Origin: Sediminispirochaeta smaragdinae DSM 11293
GTDB taxonomy: Bacteria > Spirochaetota > Spirochaetia > DSM-16054 > Sediminispirochaetaceae
Reading direction: 5' to 3'
NCBI RefSeq assembly: GCF_000143985.1
Contig: NC_014364.1
Coordinates: 2,480,001 to 2,544,000, forward strand
DNA length: 64,000 nucleotides
Positions 27,418 through 35,105 of the stretch are shown here, one piece after another. Below the pieces are notes generated by a model. That model did no database searches and had not been told where the DNA came from. It was given only the letters and a program-made list of their open reading frames with translations. Position 1 is the first letter of the stretch, and the number at the start of each line of letters is the position of its first letter. The position numbers and the translations under genes are program-made.

Positions 27418-28695
27418 TCAAGCTGATCGCCGGTCGACTTTACCGAAGCGTAATGCGGGATAGGCAAGCCCGGATATGAGTCCGAGAAACAGCATTGCAT
27501 ATCCGATTCCCAATCTGTCGGCCGTAAGGCCAAAGAGCGGTGAAAAAATCGCCACCAGAATCGTTTTCAACTGACTCTCCCCCGAAAGCCCGGTAGCCAT
27601 CACCGAATTCTTTATTCGATCGCTAAGCAGTCCCAGACTTGCCGGGCGCCGTACGTTTTCAAGCAGATAATAGAAGATAAACACGATGATTGCGGCGACT
27701 TTCAGGCCAAACAAAAGAAATATGCCGACCATCAGCATGGCACCTACCGAACAGAGGAAGGTGGCGTTCAGGCCACCATATTTCTGAGAAAAGCGATTAT
27801 GAAACCTTCCTGATCGGCTGCTGGCCATACTCGTGAGGAGATACAAAACCATATAGACAATTCCCGAAATCAATGCAACCCGCTGATTTCCCTTCAAAGA
27901 AGCAAAGAGAGGAAGGGTCAAAGCAAGGCCCTTTAAAATCGGCTGGACGTAGTCCTTTACGGTTTTAAAGGAAGCATCAAAAAGACTCGAATTCAGAAGG
28001 GCTTGTCTGACCATGGGATCTCGAAACATGGAGAAAAAGTCCGTCACGGTTTGTTTCATCATTTCAACTCTTCCCCGGGACCTGCGATCGGCGCACTCTT
28101 CATCATTATCACAGGAGAAATCCAGCTCTTTCGGGTAGGTCAAAATCAAACCCATTGCCGCTACGTAGGGAACAATACTCCAGAGAAACACCACCCGGTA
28201 GCTGCCGGAAAAGAAAACCAGCAATGCGGCAATCAAAGCGGAAAGTGCAGAACCCTTCTGCGACCAGCCTCGCGTATGACCATAATACTCTACCTTTTGC
28301 TCGGCCATCCCGTTGCGCTTTAGGTACTCCATGATCATCGCCTTATGGGTTCCAGAACGGAAACTCTCACCAAGGGCAAAGGCGATCATAGCGATAGCGT
28401 AGAATGAAAAGCCGGGGAAAAGATAGAAAATTATAAAGCTGATAATATAACTAAGGAAAGCACAAATCATTGCAGTTCTGCGGCCGAGGGTATCGGCAAC
28501 AATACCGGTTGGAATTTCCGTAATATTTGTTGCAAGCTCACGAACAGAATAAAGGACTCCTATTTGAAAAAAACTAATTCCCATTTCTCGGAAAAAGAGA
28601 ACAAGAAAAGGGTCGAAAAACTGAAGATTTTTCAGGAATCCATACAAAGAAAATTTCCAAAACTGGAGGTCTTTCTTTATTTGAGATGAAGCCAT
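27418..28695 (-). CDS. Major facilitator superfamily transporter
   Basis: 425-residue secondary transporter with twelve predicted helices in two halves. Seen: the helix 2-3 loop motif in GIVADTLGRRTAMI (G-x-x-D-x-x-G-R-R), the start FWKFSLYGFLKNLQFFDPF, and a cytoplasmic central loop rich in charge (NDEECADRRSRGR). The ATG at 28695 is preceded by GAGGGGGACAGG. The gene has its own promoter at 28778-28806 and a leader hairpin at 28720-28748. It is related in layout to the second MFS at 30229, also 400-odd residues. Substrate unknown. Confidence 0.88.
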   Translation of the reverse strand: MASSQIKKDLQFWKFSLYGFLKNLQFFDPFLVLFFREMGISFFQIGVLYSVRELATNITEIPTGIVADTLGRRTAMICAFLSYIISFIIFYLFPGFSFYAIAMIAFALGESFRSGTHKAMIMEYLKRNGMAEQKVEYYGHTRGWSQKGSALSALIAALLVFFSGSYRVVFLWSIVPYVAAMGLILTYPKELDFSCDNDEECADRRSRGRVEMMKQTVTDFFSMFRDPMVRQALLNSSLFDASFKTVKDYVQPILKGLALTLPLFASLKGNQRVALISGIVYMVLYLLTSMASSRSGRFHNRFSQKYGGLNATFLCSVGAMLMVGIFLLFGLKVAAIIVFIFYYLLENVRRPASLGLLSDRIKNSVMATGLSGESQLKTILVAIFSPLFGLTADRLGIGYAMLFLGLISGLAYPALRFGKVDRRSA

Positions 28696-28719
28696 CCTGT
28701 CCCCCTCTTTGTAAACAGC

Positions 28720-28748
28720 AAAAGGCCTCCTTCCTTGTAAAAGAGGCC
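28720..28748 (-). terminator. Leader hairpin with T-tract before the MFS gene (possible attenuator)
   Basis: On the minus strand GGCCTC (28748-28743) pairs with GAGGCC (28729-28724) around a 13-nt loop and is followed by TTTT. It sits between the promoter and the Shine-Dalgarno sequence of the MFS gene at 27418-28695, so termination here would act as attenuation. The stem is only 6 bp. Confidence 0.35.
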
Positions 28749-28777
28749 ATTGGTAGTGGATATGATAATATCACTGC

Positions 28778-28806
28778 ATAATATAATGATTTTCTAACCT
28801 TTACAA
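28778..28806 (-). promoter_or_regulatory. Promoter of the MFS gene at 27418-28695
   Basis: Minus strand: -35 TTGTAA (28806-28801), 17-bp spacer, -10 TATTAT (28783-28778). It predicts a leader of about 75 nt to the ATG at 28695 that contains the hairpin at 28720-28748. Confidence 0.6.
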
Positions 28807-28997
28807 GGATTCCCGGAATGCTATTCGCAAGGGTCCATAGTAATGATGTATGCACCGAATCACCCCGAAAGCTTTTTCAGCAGCGCACGATCTCGCCCCA
28901 CGCTTCCTGCCCTGCCGCTTCCGTCACGGCGCGATTATAGAGCGGCCCCCTGCGGTTGGATGGCATTTTACTGTTATGAGACGTTTCAAGAACGAAT

Positions 28998-29029
28998 AAC
29001 CACGATTTGTATGAATACAAATCGTGGTT
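28998..29029 (-). terminator. 15-bp perfect inverted repeat downstream of the 29045 gene
   Basis: AACCACGATTTGTAT (28998-29012) and ATACAAATCGTGGTT (29015-29029) are exact reverse complements with a 2-base centre, so a 14-15 bp hairpin. It begins 16 bp past the stop of the minus-strand membrane-protein gene. After the stem the minus strand reads TATTCGTTCTTG, only moderately U-rich. Terminator is the simplest reading. A dimeric operator is the alternative. Confidence 0.5.
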
Positions 29030-29044
29030 CTATGAGAATTGATC

Positions 29045-29617
29045 TTAGTTGCGACGATTATGAATTCGATATGCATCACTTACCAATAGAATTGATATGA
29101 TCTGCTGTCCCATCAGTACATAGTACTCCTGCCACATCATCAATAAAGCAGCACAAGCATTACCAACCGATAGCCAGATATAACCTGCCGATTTAGATTT
29201 TGCAAGAAAATATGTACCGAAAAGAAAACCGGATGCTATTCCAATTTCCATGACTTGATTGAGAGTTATGAGGCCTCCAAAGTCGTAAAGACTAAGGCAC
29301 AAACCGGTAACAATCATGCATTGGGCAAAATAGTTTAGCCCCCGGCATAAACCCAATGTACCGTTCCCCCGCCACACAATGATATATCCCATAAGAATAG
29401 CAGGAACACCACTTGTCTCAACGGCAGCGGCTATCCAGTTATGTTCCGATATGAAAATAAAAACCCAGAAAGGAACTCCTATTAGATAAAACATCCAGGC
29501 AGCCATACGCCACGTTTGTTGATTTCGATGGCCTTTTGTACGTTCGGCCATAGCAAAAAATACTTTGTTGAGAAGATAAAACAGGCCGCCCGCAAATTGT
29601 AAAAATAGATTAACCAT
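29045..29617 (-). CDS. Multi-pass membrane protein, PnuC-like topology, function unknown
   Basis: 190 residues with about seven hydrophobic segments, a basic loop after the first helix (AERTKGHRNQQTW) and aromatic-rich helices (WMFYLIGVPFWVFIF, WLSVGNACAALLMMWQEYYVLMGQQ). The W/G-rich helices and the VLMGQQIISILLVSDAYR end loosely resemble vitamin-precursor transporters of the PnuC/SWEET size class, but no diagnostic motif is seen and I do not assign it. GAGG stands about 9 nt before the ATG. Its codon use is AT-richer than that of the genes on either side, like the MFS at 30229. Confidence 0.65.
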   Translation of the reverse strand: MVNLFLQFAGGLFYLLNKVFFAMAERTKGHRNQQTWRMAAWMFYLIGVPFWVFIFISEHNWIAAAVETSGVPAILMGYIIVWRGNGTLGLCRGLNYFAQCMIVTGLCLSLYDFGGLITLNQVMEIGIASGFLFGTYFLAKSKSAGYIWLSVGNACAALLMMWQEYYVLMGQQIISILLVSDAYRIHNRRN

Positions 29618-29916
29618 ATGTTGAACCTCAATGCGTCGAATACACTACTATCGATACATCGGCAGTACGATACCTAAGAAAAGACAGAGCAATCCCACGC
29701 TTTGCCTTTGATCATGTTAGTAGACACAAGCTGCCGAAACGCTACAGACCTTACAAAGAGAATGAAAAATTGAGTTTATTCGGAGGCGGTGGAGAGGTAG
29801 AAAAAGATATAGGGCAAAGAGAAAAAGGCTTGGCAAGTTTCGGGGAGATACTACTATTGAATAGAACTGTTTCAGCCATGATATACGCCCAAAACCCCAA
29901 GCAAAAATTGATACTA
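29614..29916 (+). pseudogene. Stop-free 101-codon frame without a start codon (possible gene remnant)
   Basis: Between stops at 29611 and 29917 the plus strand has an open frame whose translation includes TTIDTSAVRYLRKDRAIPRF and KLPKRYRPYKENEKLSLFGG. It has no ATG or GTG in a usable position and no ribosome-binding site. The composition looks protein-like and the surroundings look foreign, so it may be a fragment of a lost gene such as a mobile-element protein. It may equally be chance in AT-rich DNA. I do not recognise the family. Confidence 0.2.
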
Positions 29917-30228
29917 TAATGTACCGTTCCGTATGAGCCTTGTCAATTCAAACCTGAAATCTCCTATACAGGATAGAATGCGCCATATTTCGTTCTCTTT
30001 GATATTCACCAATTACTGAAAAGTCATATTTTCCGTAATAGCTCATGTTTATTTCATTATTTGTTTCGAAAGATAGGAAAATTTACCTATATGATATATA
30101 CTATAAGCCATGGATGCGTAGGTTGTTTTTCCTCTGGAATAAACGCTCCATAGTTGCTCCTATCAAGCCGGCAGAACATTGTTTCTGCCGGCTTTTTTGG
30201 TTAAACGCACAGGAGTTGCTACAGAATC
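29618..30228. other. AT-rich 610-bp intergenic region
   Basis: It lies between the second MFS gene and the membrane-protein gene. Contents: the start-less open frame (29614-29916), then AT-rich DNA with several TATAAT-like boxes (for example TATACT near 30087), and a strong plus-strand terminator at 30165-30198 without a recognisable plus-strand gene before it. A small RNA ending at that terminator is conceivable. Confidence 0.5.
30165..30198 (+). terminator. Strong plus-strand intrinsic terminator with no known gene upstream
   Basis: AAGCCGGCAGAA (30165-30176) pairs perfectly with TTCTGCCGGCTT (30183-30194) around a 6-nt loop, followed by TTTTTT. The T-tract is on the plus strand only. The nearest gene, the MFS at 30229, reads toward it on the minus strand, where the tract would be A. 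It therefore implies a short plus-strand transcript. Confidence 0.75.
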
Positions 30229-31440
30229 CTATTCTTCTTTTTTTATTCGTAAAAAGATGCAACTGGAAAGTCCAAATACGATACCCGATAAAATCCATAT
30301 CCCTGAAATTTTTATCATCCCTACTAACAAACTGTACACCAGAGAACCGATAATCCCACCAAACTGCATCATCAGCGACGAAAGCGACAAAAGAGATGAT
30401 CGTTTTTCATCTGGAATTACCGAATTCAAAAGGGTTCCCTCTGGTATACTTAACATTCCATTTACCATGAAAAGCAATAAATATATTGTGGCAAAAGAAA
30501 ATAACCTTGCTTGAAATGATAGAACAATTATCAAGGCACCTGTTATTATCCTGCCCATGAACAGTAACCAATTTGACTTATCGCTCTTTTTTCTTAAGAT
30601 CAAATTTATTATACCGACACCTACCAACGATGCCAAAAAATATCCACTATTTATTACTCCGAAGATCCATGTCTTTGTTTCGCCTTTTAAAATCCAGCTC
30701 ATTTTAGGCTGCCAATATAATTCTATTGCATTGAAGCAGAATCCCCAAATCATGGTTCCTACTATCAACAAGATAATATTCCTACTATTCACTACCGTGT
30801 TCAAAGACTCTTTTACATACTTACCCAATCTTTTGTTCGTTTTCGTTGTATTGGCCGGTTCTTTCACCACTATGAGCGTACATATGAATATGAAGAAAAG
30901 TATTAGGATTTGTGCCGTAAGATTACCATTATATCTATTTCGACCTGGAAAATACTTTTCCCAGACCATAGGTATTACTCCACCTGTCAAAGCCCCCATC
31001 GATAGTCCCAGAATTTCTCCCGCATTTAATATGCTAAGAAACTTATGAAGGTTCTCTTTCCCATGATCTTTGATGTATTTGTTTATGAACAAAGCCTCAA
31101 TTGATCCCGATGAAAAGGCTCTTGAAACTCCATACATGGCAAACCCAACAAAAAGAGTAACAATACTATTGGAGAAAAAGAGAATGGTGTAGCCGACAAT
31201 AGCTATGATAAGGGAAAACTGATAAACCGTTTTTTGCCCTACTATGTCAGAAATAATACCGCTTGGAAACTCAAATATAACGATGAATATTGAATAAAGA
31301 GCGGTAATCAAACCTAATGTATCTACACTACTGCCTTTTGATAGCATCATCAGCGACATAACAGAGGTTCCAATACCTACCGAAAACCAATGAGAAAATC
31401 GATTGAAAAAAGGTATGATAGATGCTTTCTCGATTGCCAT
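30229..31440 (-). CDS. Major facilitator superfamily transporter (AT-rich, probably acquired)
   Basis: 403-residue transporter with twelve predicted helices. Seen: loop 2-3 motif GIISDIVGQKTVYQF, the ITALYSIFIVIFEFPSG helix before it, and a basic central loop (NTTKTNKRLGKYVKES). Codons are strongly A/T-biased (many Ile ATA/ATT, Lys AAA, Asn AAT) compared with neighbours, which suggests transfer. The ATG at 31440 has no Shine-Dalgarno sequence. A TATAAT box ends 8 nt upstream, so the mRNA may be leaderless. It lies next to the 3' end of the tRNA-Met gene. Substrate unknown. Confidence 0.88.
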   Translation of the reverse strand: MAIEKASIIPFFNRFSHWFSVGIGTSVMSLMMLSKGSSVDTLGLITALYSIFIVIFEFPSGIISDIVGQKTVYQFSLIIAIVGYTILFFSNSIVTLFVGFAMYGVSRAFSSGSIEALFINKYIKDHGKENLHKFLSILNAGEILGLSMGALTGGVIPMVWEKYFPGRNRYNGNLTAQILILFFIFICTLIVVKEPANTTKTNKRLGKYVKESLNTVVNSRNIILLIVGTMIWGFCFNAIELYWQPKMSWILKGETKTWIFGVINSGYFLASLVGVGIINLILRKKSDKSNWLLFMGRIITGALIIVLSFQARLFSFATIYLLLFMVNGMLSIPEGTLLNSVIPDEKRSSLLSLSSLMMQFGGIIGSLVYSLLVGMIKISGIWILSGIVFGLSSCIFLRIKKEE

Positions 31441-31476
31441 GCTCTTATATTATATATTTACTTTTTTACCAACCAA
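31441..31476 (-). promoter_or_regulatory. Promoter immediately before the MFS gene at 30229-31440
   Basis: Minus strand: TTGGTT (31476-31471), 16-bp spacer, TATAAT (31454-31449), then 8 nt to the ATG at 31440. It repeats the geometry seen before the AAA+ gene and predicts an mRNA with little or no leader. Confidence 0.5.
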
Positions 31477-31571
31477 TGTCCACCATGCATATGAATCAAC
31501 CATAACACTTGCATGGCACTCTAACTATTCTAAATATTCATGCTCACTAAAGTTATCAATACATACGGTTT

Positions 31572-31644
31572 TAGTGGCGAAGGGATTTGAACCCCTGACC
31601 GAACGGATATGAGCCGTTTGCTCTACCAACTGAGCTACGCCACC
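31572..31644 (-). tRNA. tRNA-Met (anticodon CAT)
   Basis: Minus-strand cloverleaf of 73 nt. Acceptor GGTGGCG pairs with CGCCACT (one G-U), T8-A9, D-stem GCTC/GAGC, anticodon stem AACGG/CCGTT with loop CTCATAT, T-arm AGGGG-TTCAAAT-CCCTT, discriminator A. The CCA end is not encoded. The sequence resembles elongator Met tRNA rather than the initiator, because the first pair is not mismatched and the anticodon stem lacks three G-C pairs. A lysidine-modified tRNA-Ile2 cannot be wholly excluded from the anticodon alone. Confidence 0.93.
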
Positions 31645-31660
31645 ATGTTGAACGACGCAC

Positions 31661-31689
31661 ACTATACCAATCACCCTTTTTTATGTCAA
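31661..31689 (-). promoter_or_regulatory. Promoter of the tRNA-Met gene
   Basis: Minus strand: consensus TTGACA (31689-31684), 17-bp spacer, TATAGT (31666-31661), about 17 nt before the mature 5' end of the tRNA. An excellent sigma-70-type promoter, overlapping the upstream region of the divergent thioesterase gene. Confidence 0.8.
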
Positions 31690-31725
31690 TATCTTTATGA
31701 TTTTTTACCGGAAGGAGTACTTCAT

Positions 31726-32136
31726 ATGACACACTCATACACATTGACCGTCCGGAGTTACGAATGCGATATGCATCGCCATGTAAACAACGCGGTCTAC
31801 CTTAATTATCTGGAAGCGGCACGAATGGGTTTCTTGAACGACGTCAACTTTGGTTATGAAGCATTTCTCGATGCAGGTTACGCTCTCTTCATCGCCAATA
31901 TCAACATTGCCTACAAGGCTCCGGCCTTCCTCAACGATATGTTGACGGTGGAGACCACCCCAATAAAGCGAAAACGCTTATCTGGAATATTTCTTCAGGA
32001 GATAAAGAGACAAGAGGCCTTATTGGCACGAGCAGAAGTGACCTGGGCTTGTGTCAACCGCTCGGGTAAACCCGTCCCGTTGCCGGAAGAATTCTCCGGC
32101 CCCTGGCTTAATCCCGAACCTGTGACGGTGGCGTAA
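31726..32136 (+). CDS. 4-hydroxybenzoyl-CoA-thioesterase-type (hot-dog) acyl-CoA thioesterase
   Basis: Cytosolic thioesterase that cleaves acyl-CoA or acyl-ACP. The 136-residue protein is a single hot-dog domain. Seen: YECDMHRHVNNAVYLNYLEAAR at about residues 12-33, matching the YbgC/FadM pattern with the catalytic Asp in the ECDMHRHVNN segment, then the long beta-strands through LTVETTPIKRKRLSG and the final ARAEVTWACVN. The ATG at 31726 follows GGAAGGAGTACTTCAT. The upstream open frame runs back over the tRNA gene and is not the start. It is divergent from the tRNA and convergent with the STAND-like gene, with a 3-bp gap. Confidence 0.9.
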   Translation: MTHSYTLTVRSYECDMHRHVNNAVYLNYLEAARMGFLNDVNFGYEAFLDAGYALFIANINIAYKAPAFLNDMLTVETTPIKRKRLSGIFLQEIKRQEALLARAEVTWACVNRSGKPVPLPEEFSGPWLNPEPVTVA

Positions 32137-32139
32137 ATC

Positions 32140-35058
32140 TCAGATCAGTTTAGCAGCCCGGCCTTGGGCCGTCAGCTTGGCATTCCAATAATTTCTTTTT
32201 AGATAATCCTGACGGTCCACAGGAACCTCTATGCGGCTGCTGATTCCCTGAACGGAACGGAGCGCCTTGGATAGCTGTGTAAGGCGGTCAAGACCTTCTT
32301 GTGTACCCCCATGGCCGCTATCCGACATTGTCAGTGTCTGAAAGAAGAGGTAGAGATGGCTGTAAGGATCGTTGTCCGCAAGTTTCTCTTCACGGGTGAT
32401 CCTTGACAGCTCCTGTTTTGCCTCCTCAATTCGTCCGATTCTGGAAAGAATAAGACCACGCCATGCCCTTGCCATTTGATAGAGCACTCCATGTCCGCCG
32501 GGAACGGCAAAAGCAAGATCCTCAACACAGGCGAAGCCTGACTCCCAGTTCCACGGTAGGGGTCGGGAAAAGAGCTTGAGACGATCTTTCTCAAGTCGGC
32601 AAGAGGATTCAATGGCTTCGAAGGCCTGATCGTATCGTTCATCGAGAAAAGCCGCTTCGGATAGAAAAAAGAGATGCTCCGGATTATCGACAGAAGGGGA
32701 TAGACGCTTCATTGCGGATTCGATTTTTCCCTGATAGGTTTGACACCTTGCTATCCAGCCCTCTATCATTTTGAAATACCCCTCTTCCGGATACAGAAGC
32801 GCATTGTTCAGGCAAATGAAAAATCGATTTAAGGCTTCTTCGTAACGACCAAGAGCAAACAATACACGGCCACAAAGGAAATCGGCATAGAGTTCCCATT
32901 GTCGTCTACCATTGTTACGTGCAAGGGCGGCACCTCTTTCGGCTTCCCGAAGAGCAGCACTCATGTTACCGCCTAGAAAGATAGCAAGGGCACTCCACAG
33001 AGCGACCTCCTCCGAATGATCCTCCTCATCGGGAGAAAACCCCGCTTCACCAGCAATGACGAAATAGTCCTTTGCCTCATCGATCCTGCCCATTGCAAGG
33101 ATGACACGTCCGAGCAGAAGATTCGCCACCGCTTCTCCTGGAGTTCCGGGTAGATCCTGCAGCTCAAGGAGAGCCGCTTTGGCAGGCTCCATCGCCTTTC
33201 GATATGCATGAACGGCAAGAAGATACTCTCCTACGGCCAGACGACGCAGATTACGGATCTTCCAATCCCGAGGCTCGGGGCGTTCGTTGAAAAGGGAGAT
33301 AATCTCTTTCGCAAGAGAATCTCGTCCTTCTTGAATTGCCGACAGCAAATAGAGTGCCTCCAAATGATCGCTGAGCTCCCCCTCCCCTGGCGAAAGCCGA
33401 TGCAAGCTCTTTGTGGCCTCCTCAAAAAAAGGTGCCGCAAGCGAAGGGCGGCCGGAACATACCAGACTGCCGAGGCGATCGAGAAGCCACGAGGCACTCT
33501 GCTCCCTAGGCTGCTCCTCTACCATGATACTGTTGTTTCGATAAGTATTCCTGCCAGCACCCTTCTTATCCTTGCTCAGATAGGCGGTAAAGAAAGACAC
33601 AAGCTTTTCACCTTCGCTCCCCAGCTCCCGTTTCAGGAAATCCCTCAACTCGGGAAAGACCGGCTGCAGCAGTTCTGACTCGGCTAAAAGCCCCATATCG
33701 ATAAGATCGGTAGCGATGGTGCGGAATTCTCCAGGCTCAACCGAATCGATCCCGAAAAGCTCCCGTAGCCGCTCTGCAGAATAGAGCCCTCCGGTAATAA
33801 GGGCAAGATAGAGCAATTTTTGGTGAAAGGCAGGCAGCTCGCGGATCAGTCGTTTTGTGGCAGCAAGACCGGAAAAACCCCTTGAGCCCCTGCGCAGCAA
33901 CAGACCCATATGGTAGAGGCTTATCGCCGTTTCCTCTTTTTCAACGTCCAAACCGATAAGAAGCTCCTCATCTACCATCCGAGTCAACTCTTTCTGATGC
34001 CACAGTTGAAAAGCAATCCTGCTAACCGCATAGTCGGAAAACTCGGCCGGGAGCTCCTCGTCCCTACTCGAAATCACGGCAAGCAAGCCATCTTTGCCTT
34101 GGTGCAAGCCGAAACAACGGGAAAGAGAACGAATCGTCTCCCGCCTGAATCTATCAAGCCCCTCTATAAACAGAATAGGGGGAAGCAACGCCGCTTTCAT
34201 CTCCGCAACGTATGCTTCAAGATAGAGGCCGAAAATCAGCTCGGCATCCTCTCTTCTCACCGTTTCAGGATCACGTTCAAGTAGGTGAAAAAGGGAATTC
34301 CAGCAAACCTTGGAACCGGGAGAAAGCGCGGACGCAATGCCCTTCCATCCCCGTCTGACCATCGCCTCCAGCAGAGGAACACCGACGCCGGTGAATCCCT
34401 CTGGAGGTTCTATACGAAGAAACGGGAGATCCTTTTTTCGAAATGCAATATGCCGTCTCAGATAGTCCAAAGCATGAATTTTTCCACTTCCCGGCGGTCC
34501 CCAAAGAAAAAGGATCCCCGTCTTTTCACCGTTAAGAAAGGGGGTAAAGCTATCAAGAAGCCCATCCATTGAGCAGTGGCCATCGAGAAACGTCAAAATC
34601 GAATCATGGTTGTCGGTGCCCTCTTTTCGGCTGCCAGTTACAAGAAAACCTCTTTCCACTTCGCTTAACTCAGCAAATGGAGAGAAAAGCTCGGCAGCAC
34701 TAGGCTCCATCCAAAAGGAGCCATCAGGCTTTACGGTAAAAAGATAGCTCCAAAGCTTTGCTTCGAGCTCTTCATCATCTCCAAACTCCTCCTTCACAAC
34801 AACAAAATTAAGGCCTCGGAGTTTTCTCGCCTTTGCCTCAAGCAAACTCCAGCCGTGAAGGAACTTTTCAAAGAGTCCTCCAAGTTCGCGCTTCCCAGGA
34901 GAAAAACGATAAAGCAAAACAGAACCGAAGTTCCGAGGGGCTCCGATAGCCGAACCAAGAAAAAGGTGATCAAGGGAGGAGCATAACTCATTGATAAGCT
35001 CCGGCTCTATCACTTTTAATTGTTCCAGACCATTGATTTCTATCAATACATCTACCAT
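32140..35058 (-). CDS. Large STAND-like NTPase with TPR-type repeats (variant P-loop)
   Basis: 972-residue cytosolic protein. The N-terminal 170 residues are of unknown fold. A P-loop follows at residues 187-193, GPPGSGKI. Ile194 replaces the usual Thr/Ser that coordinates magnesium. The Walker B-like ILFIEGLDRF (near 295) has Glu where Asp is usual. Residues 310-480 look like the ARC/winged-helix part of signal-transducing STAND proteins, and from about 540 the protein is helical with TPR-like repeats (for example GRIDEAKDYFVIAGEAG, GRYEEALNRFF). No C-terminal DNA-binding LuxR domain is seen, so it is not a MalT-type activator. It is divergent from the HATPase/PilZ pair, 47 bp apart. Confidence 0.75.
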   Translation of the reverse strand: MVDVLIEINGLEQLKVIEPELINELCSSLDHLFLGSAIGAPRNFGSVLLYRFSPGKRELGGLFEKFLHGWSLLEAKARKLRGLNFVVVKEEFGDDEELEAKLWSYLFTVKPDGSFWMEPSAAELFSPFAELSEVERGFLVTGSRKEGTDNHDSILTFLDGHCSMDGLLDSFTPFLNGEKTGILFLWGPPGSGKIHALDYLRRHIAFRKKDLPFLRIEPPEGFTGVGVPLLEAMVRRGWKGIASALSPGSKVCWNSLFHLLERDPETVRREDAELIFGLYLEAYVAEMKAALLPPILFIEGLDRFRRETIRSLSRCFGLHQGKDGLLAVISSRDEELPAEFSDYAVSRIAFQLWHQKELTRMVDEELLIGLDVEKEETAISLYHMGLLLRRGSRGFSGLAATKRLIRELPAFHQKLLYLALITGGLYSAERLRELFGIDSVEPGEFRTIATDLIDMGLLAESELLQPVFPELRDFLKRELGSEGEKLVSFFTAYLSKDKKGAGRNTYRNNSIMVEEQPREQSASWLLDRLGSLVCSGRPSLAAPFFEEATKSLHRLSPGEGELSDHLEALYLLSAIQEGRDSLAKEIISLFNERPEPRDWKIRNLRRLAVGEYLLAVHAYRKAMEPAKAALLELQDLPGTPGEAVANLLLGRVILAMGRIDEAKDYFVIAGEAGFSPDEEDHSEEVALWSALAIFLGGNMSAALREAERGAALARNNGRRQWELYADFLCGRVLFALGRYEEALNRFFICLNNALLYPEEGYFKMIEGWIARCQTYQGKIESAMKRLSPSVDNPEHLFFLSEAAFLDERYDQAFEAIESSCRLEKDRLKLFSRPLPWNWESGFACVEDLAFAVPGGHGVLYQMARAWRGLILSRIGRIEEAKQELSRITREEKLADNDPYSHLYLFFQTLTMSDSGHGGTQEGLDRLTQLSKALRSVQGISSRIEVPVDRQDYLKRNYWNAKLTAQGRAAKLI

Positions 35059-35105
35059 TATTGTTATTGTAACGTTATAGAGGAAAATGGCAAAGTAGAA
35101 TTCAT

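Larger units (their letters stand above)
28696..29044. other. Intergenic stretch with promoter and hairpins
   Basis: About 350 bp between the MFS gene and the membrane-protein gene at 29045. It contains the MFS promoter (28778-28806), the leader hairpin (28720-28748) and the long inverted repeat (28998-29029). I see no supportable gene here. The short plus-strand frame overlapping it has no ribosome-binding site and ends inside the next gene. Confidence 0.5.

Noticed and set aside
28843..29100. 85-codon plus-strand frame
   Set aside because: Contains the 15-bp inverted repeat, lacks a ribosome-binding site, overlaps the membrane-protein gene antisense.
30045..30353. 102-codon plus-strand frame across the orphan terminator
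   Set aside because: It runs through the strong terminator at 30165-30198 and into the MFS gene on the other strand. No ribosome-binding site.
31572..31644. tRNA gene as an att site with a duplicated 3' end
   Set aside because: I looked for a second copy of the tRNA 3' segment at the far edge of the AT-rich block and found none. No integrase is present.
31609..31725. Upstream extension of the thioesterase frame
   Set aside because: It runs over the tRNA-Met gene and its promoter. The ATG at 31726 has an AAGGAG sequence.
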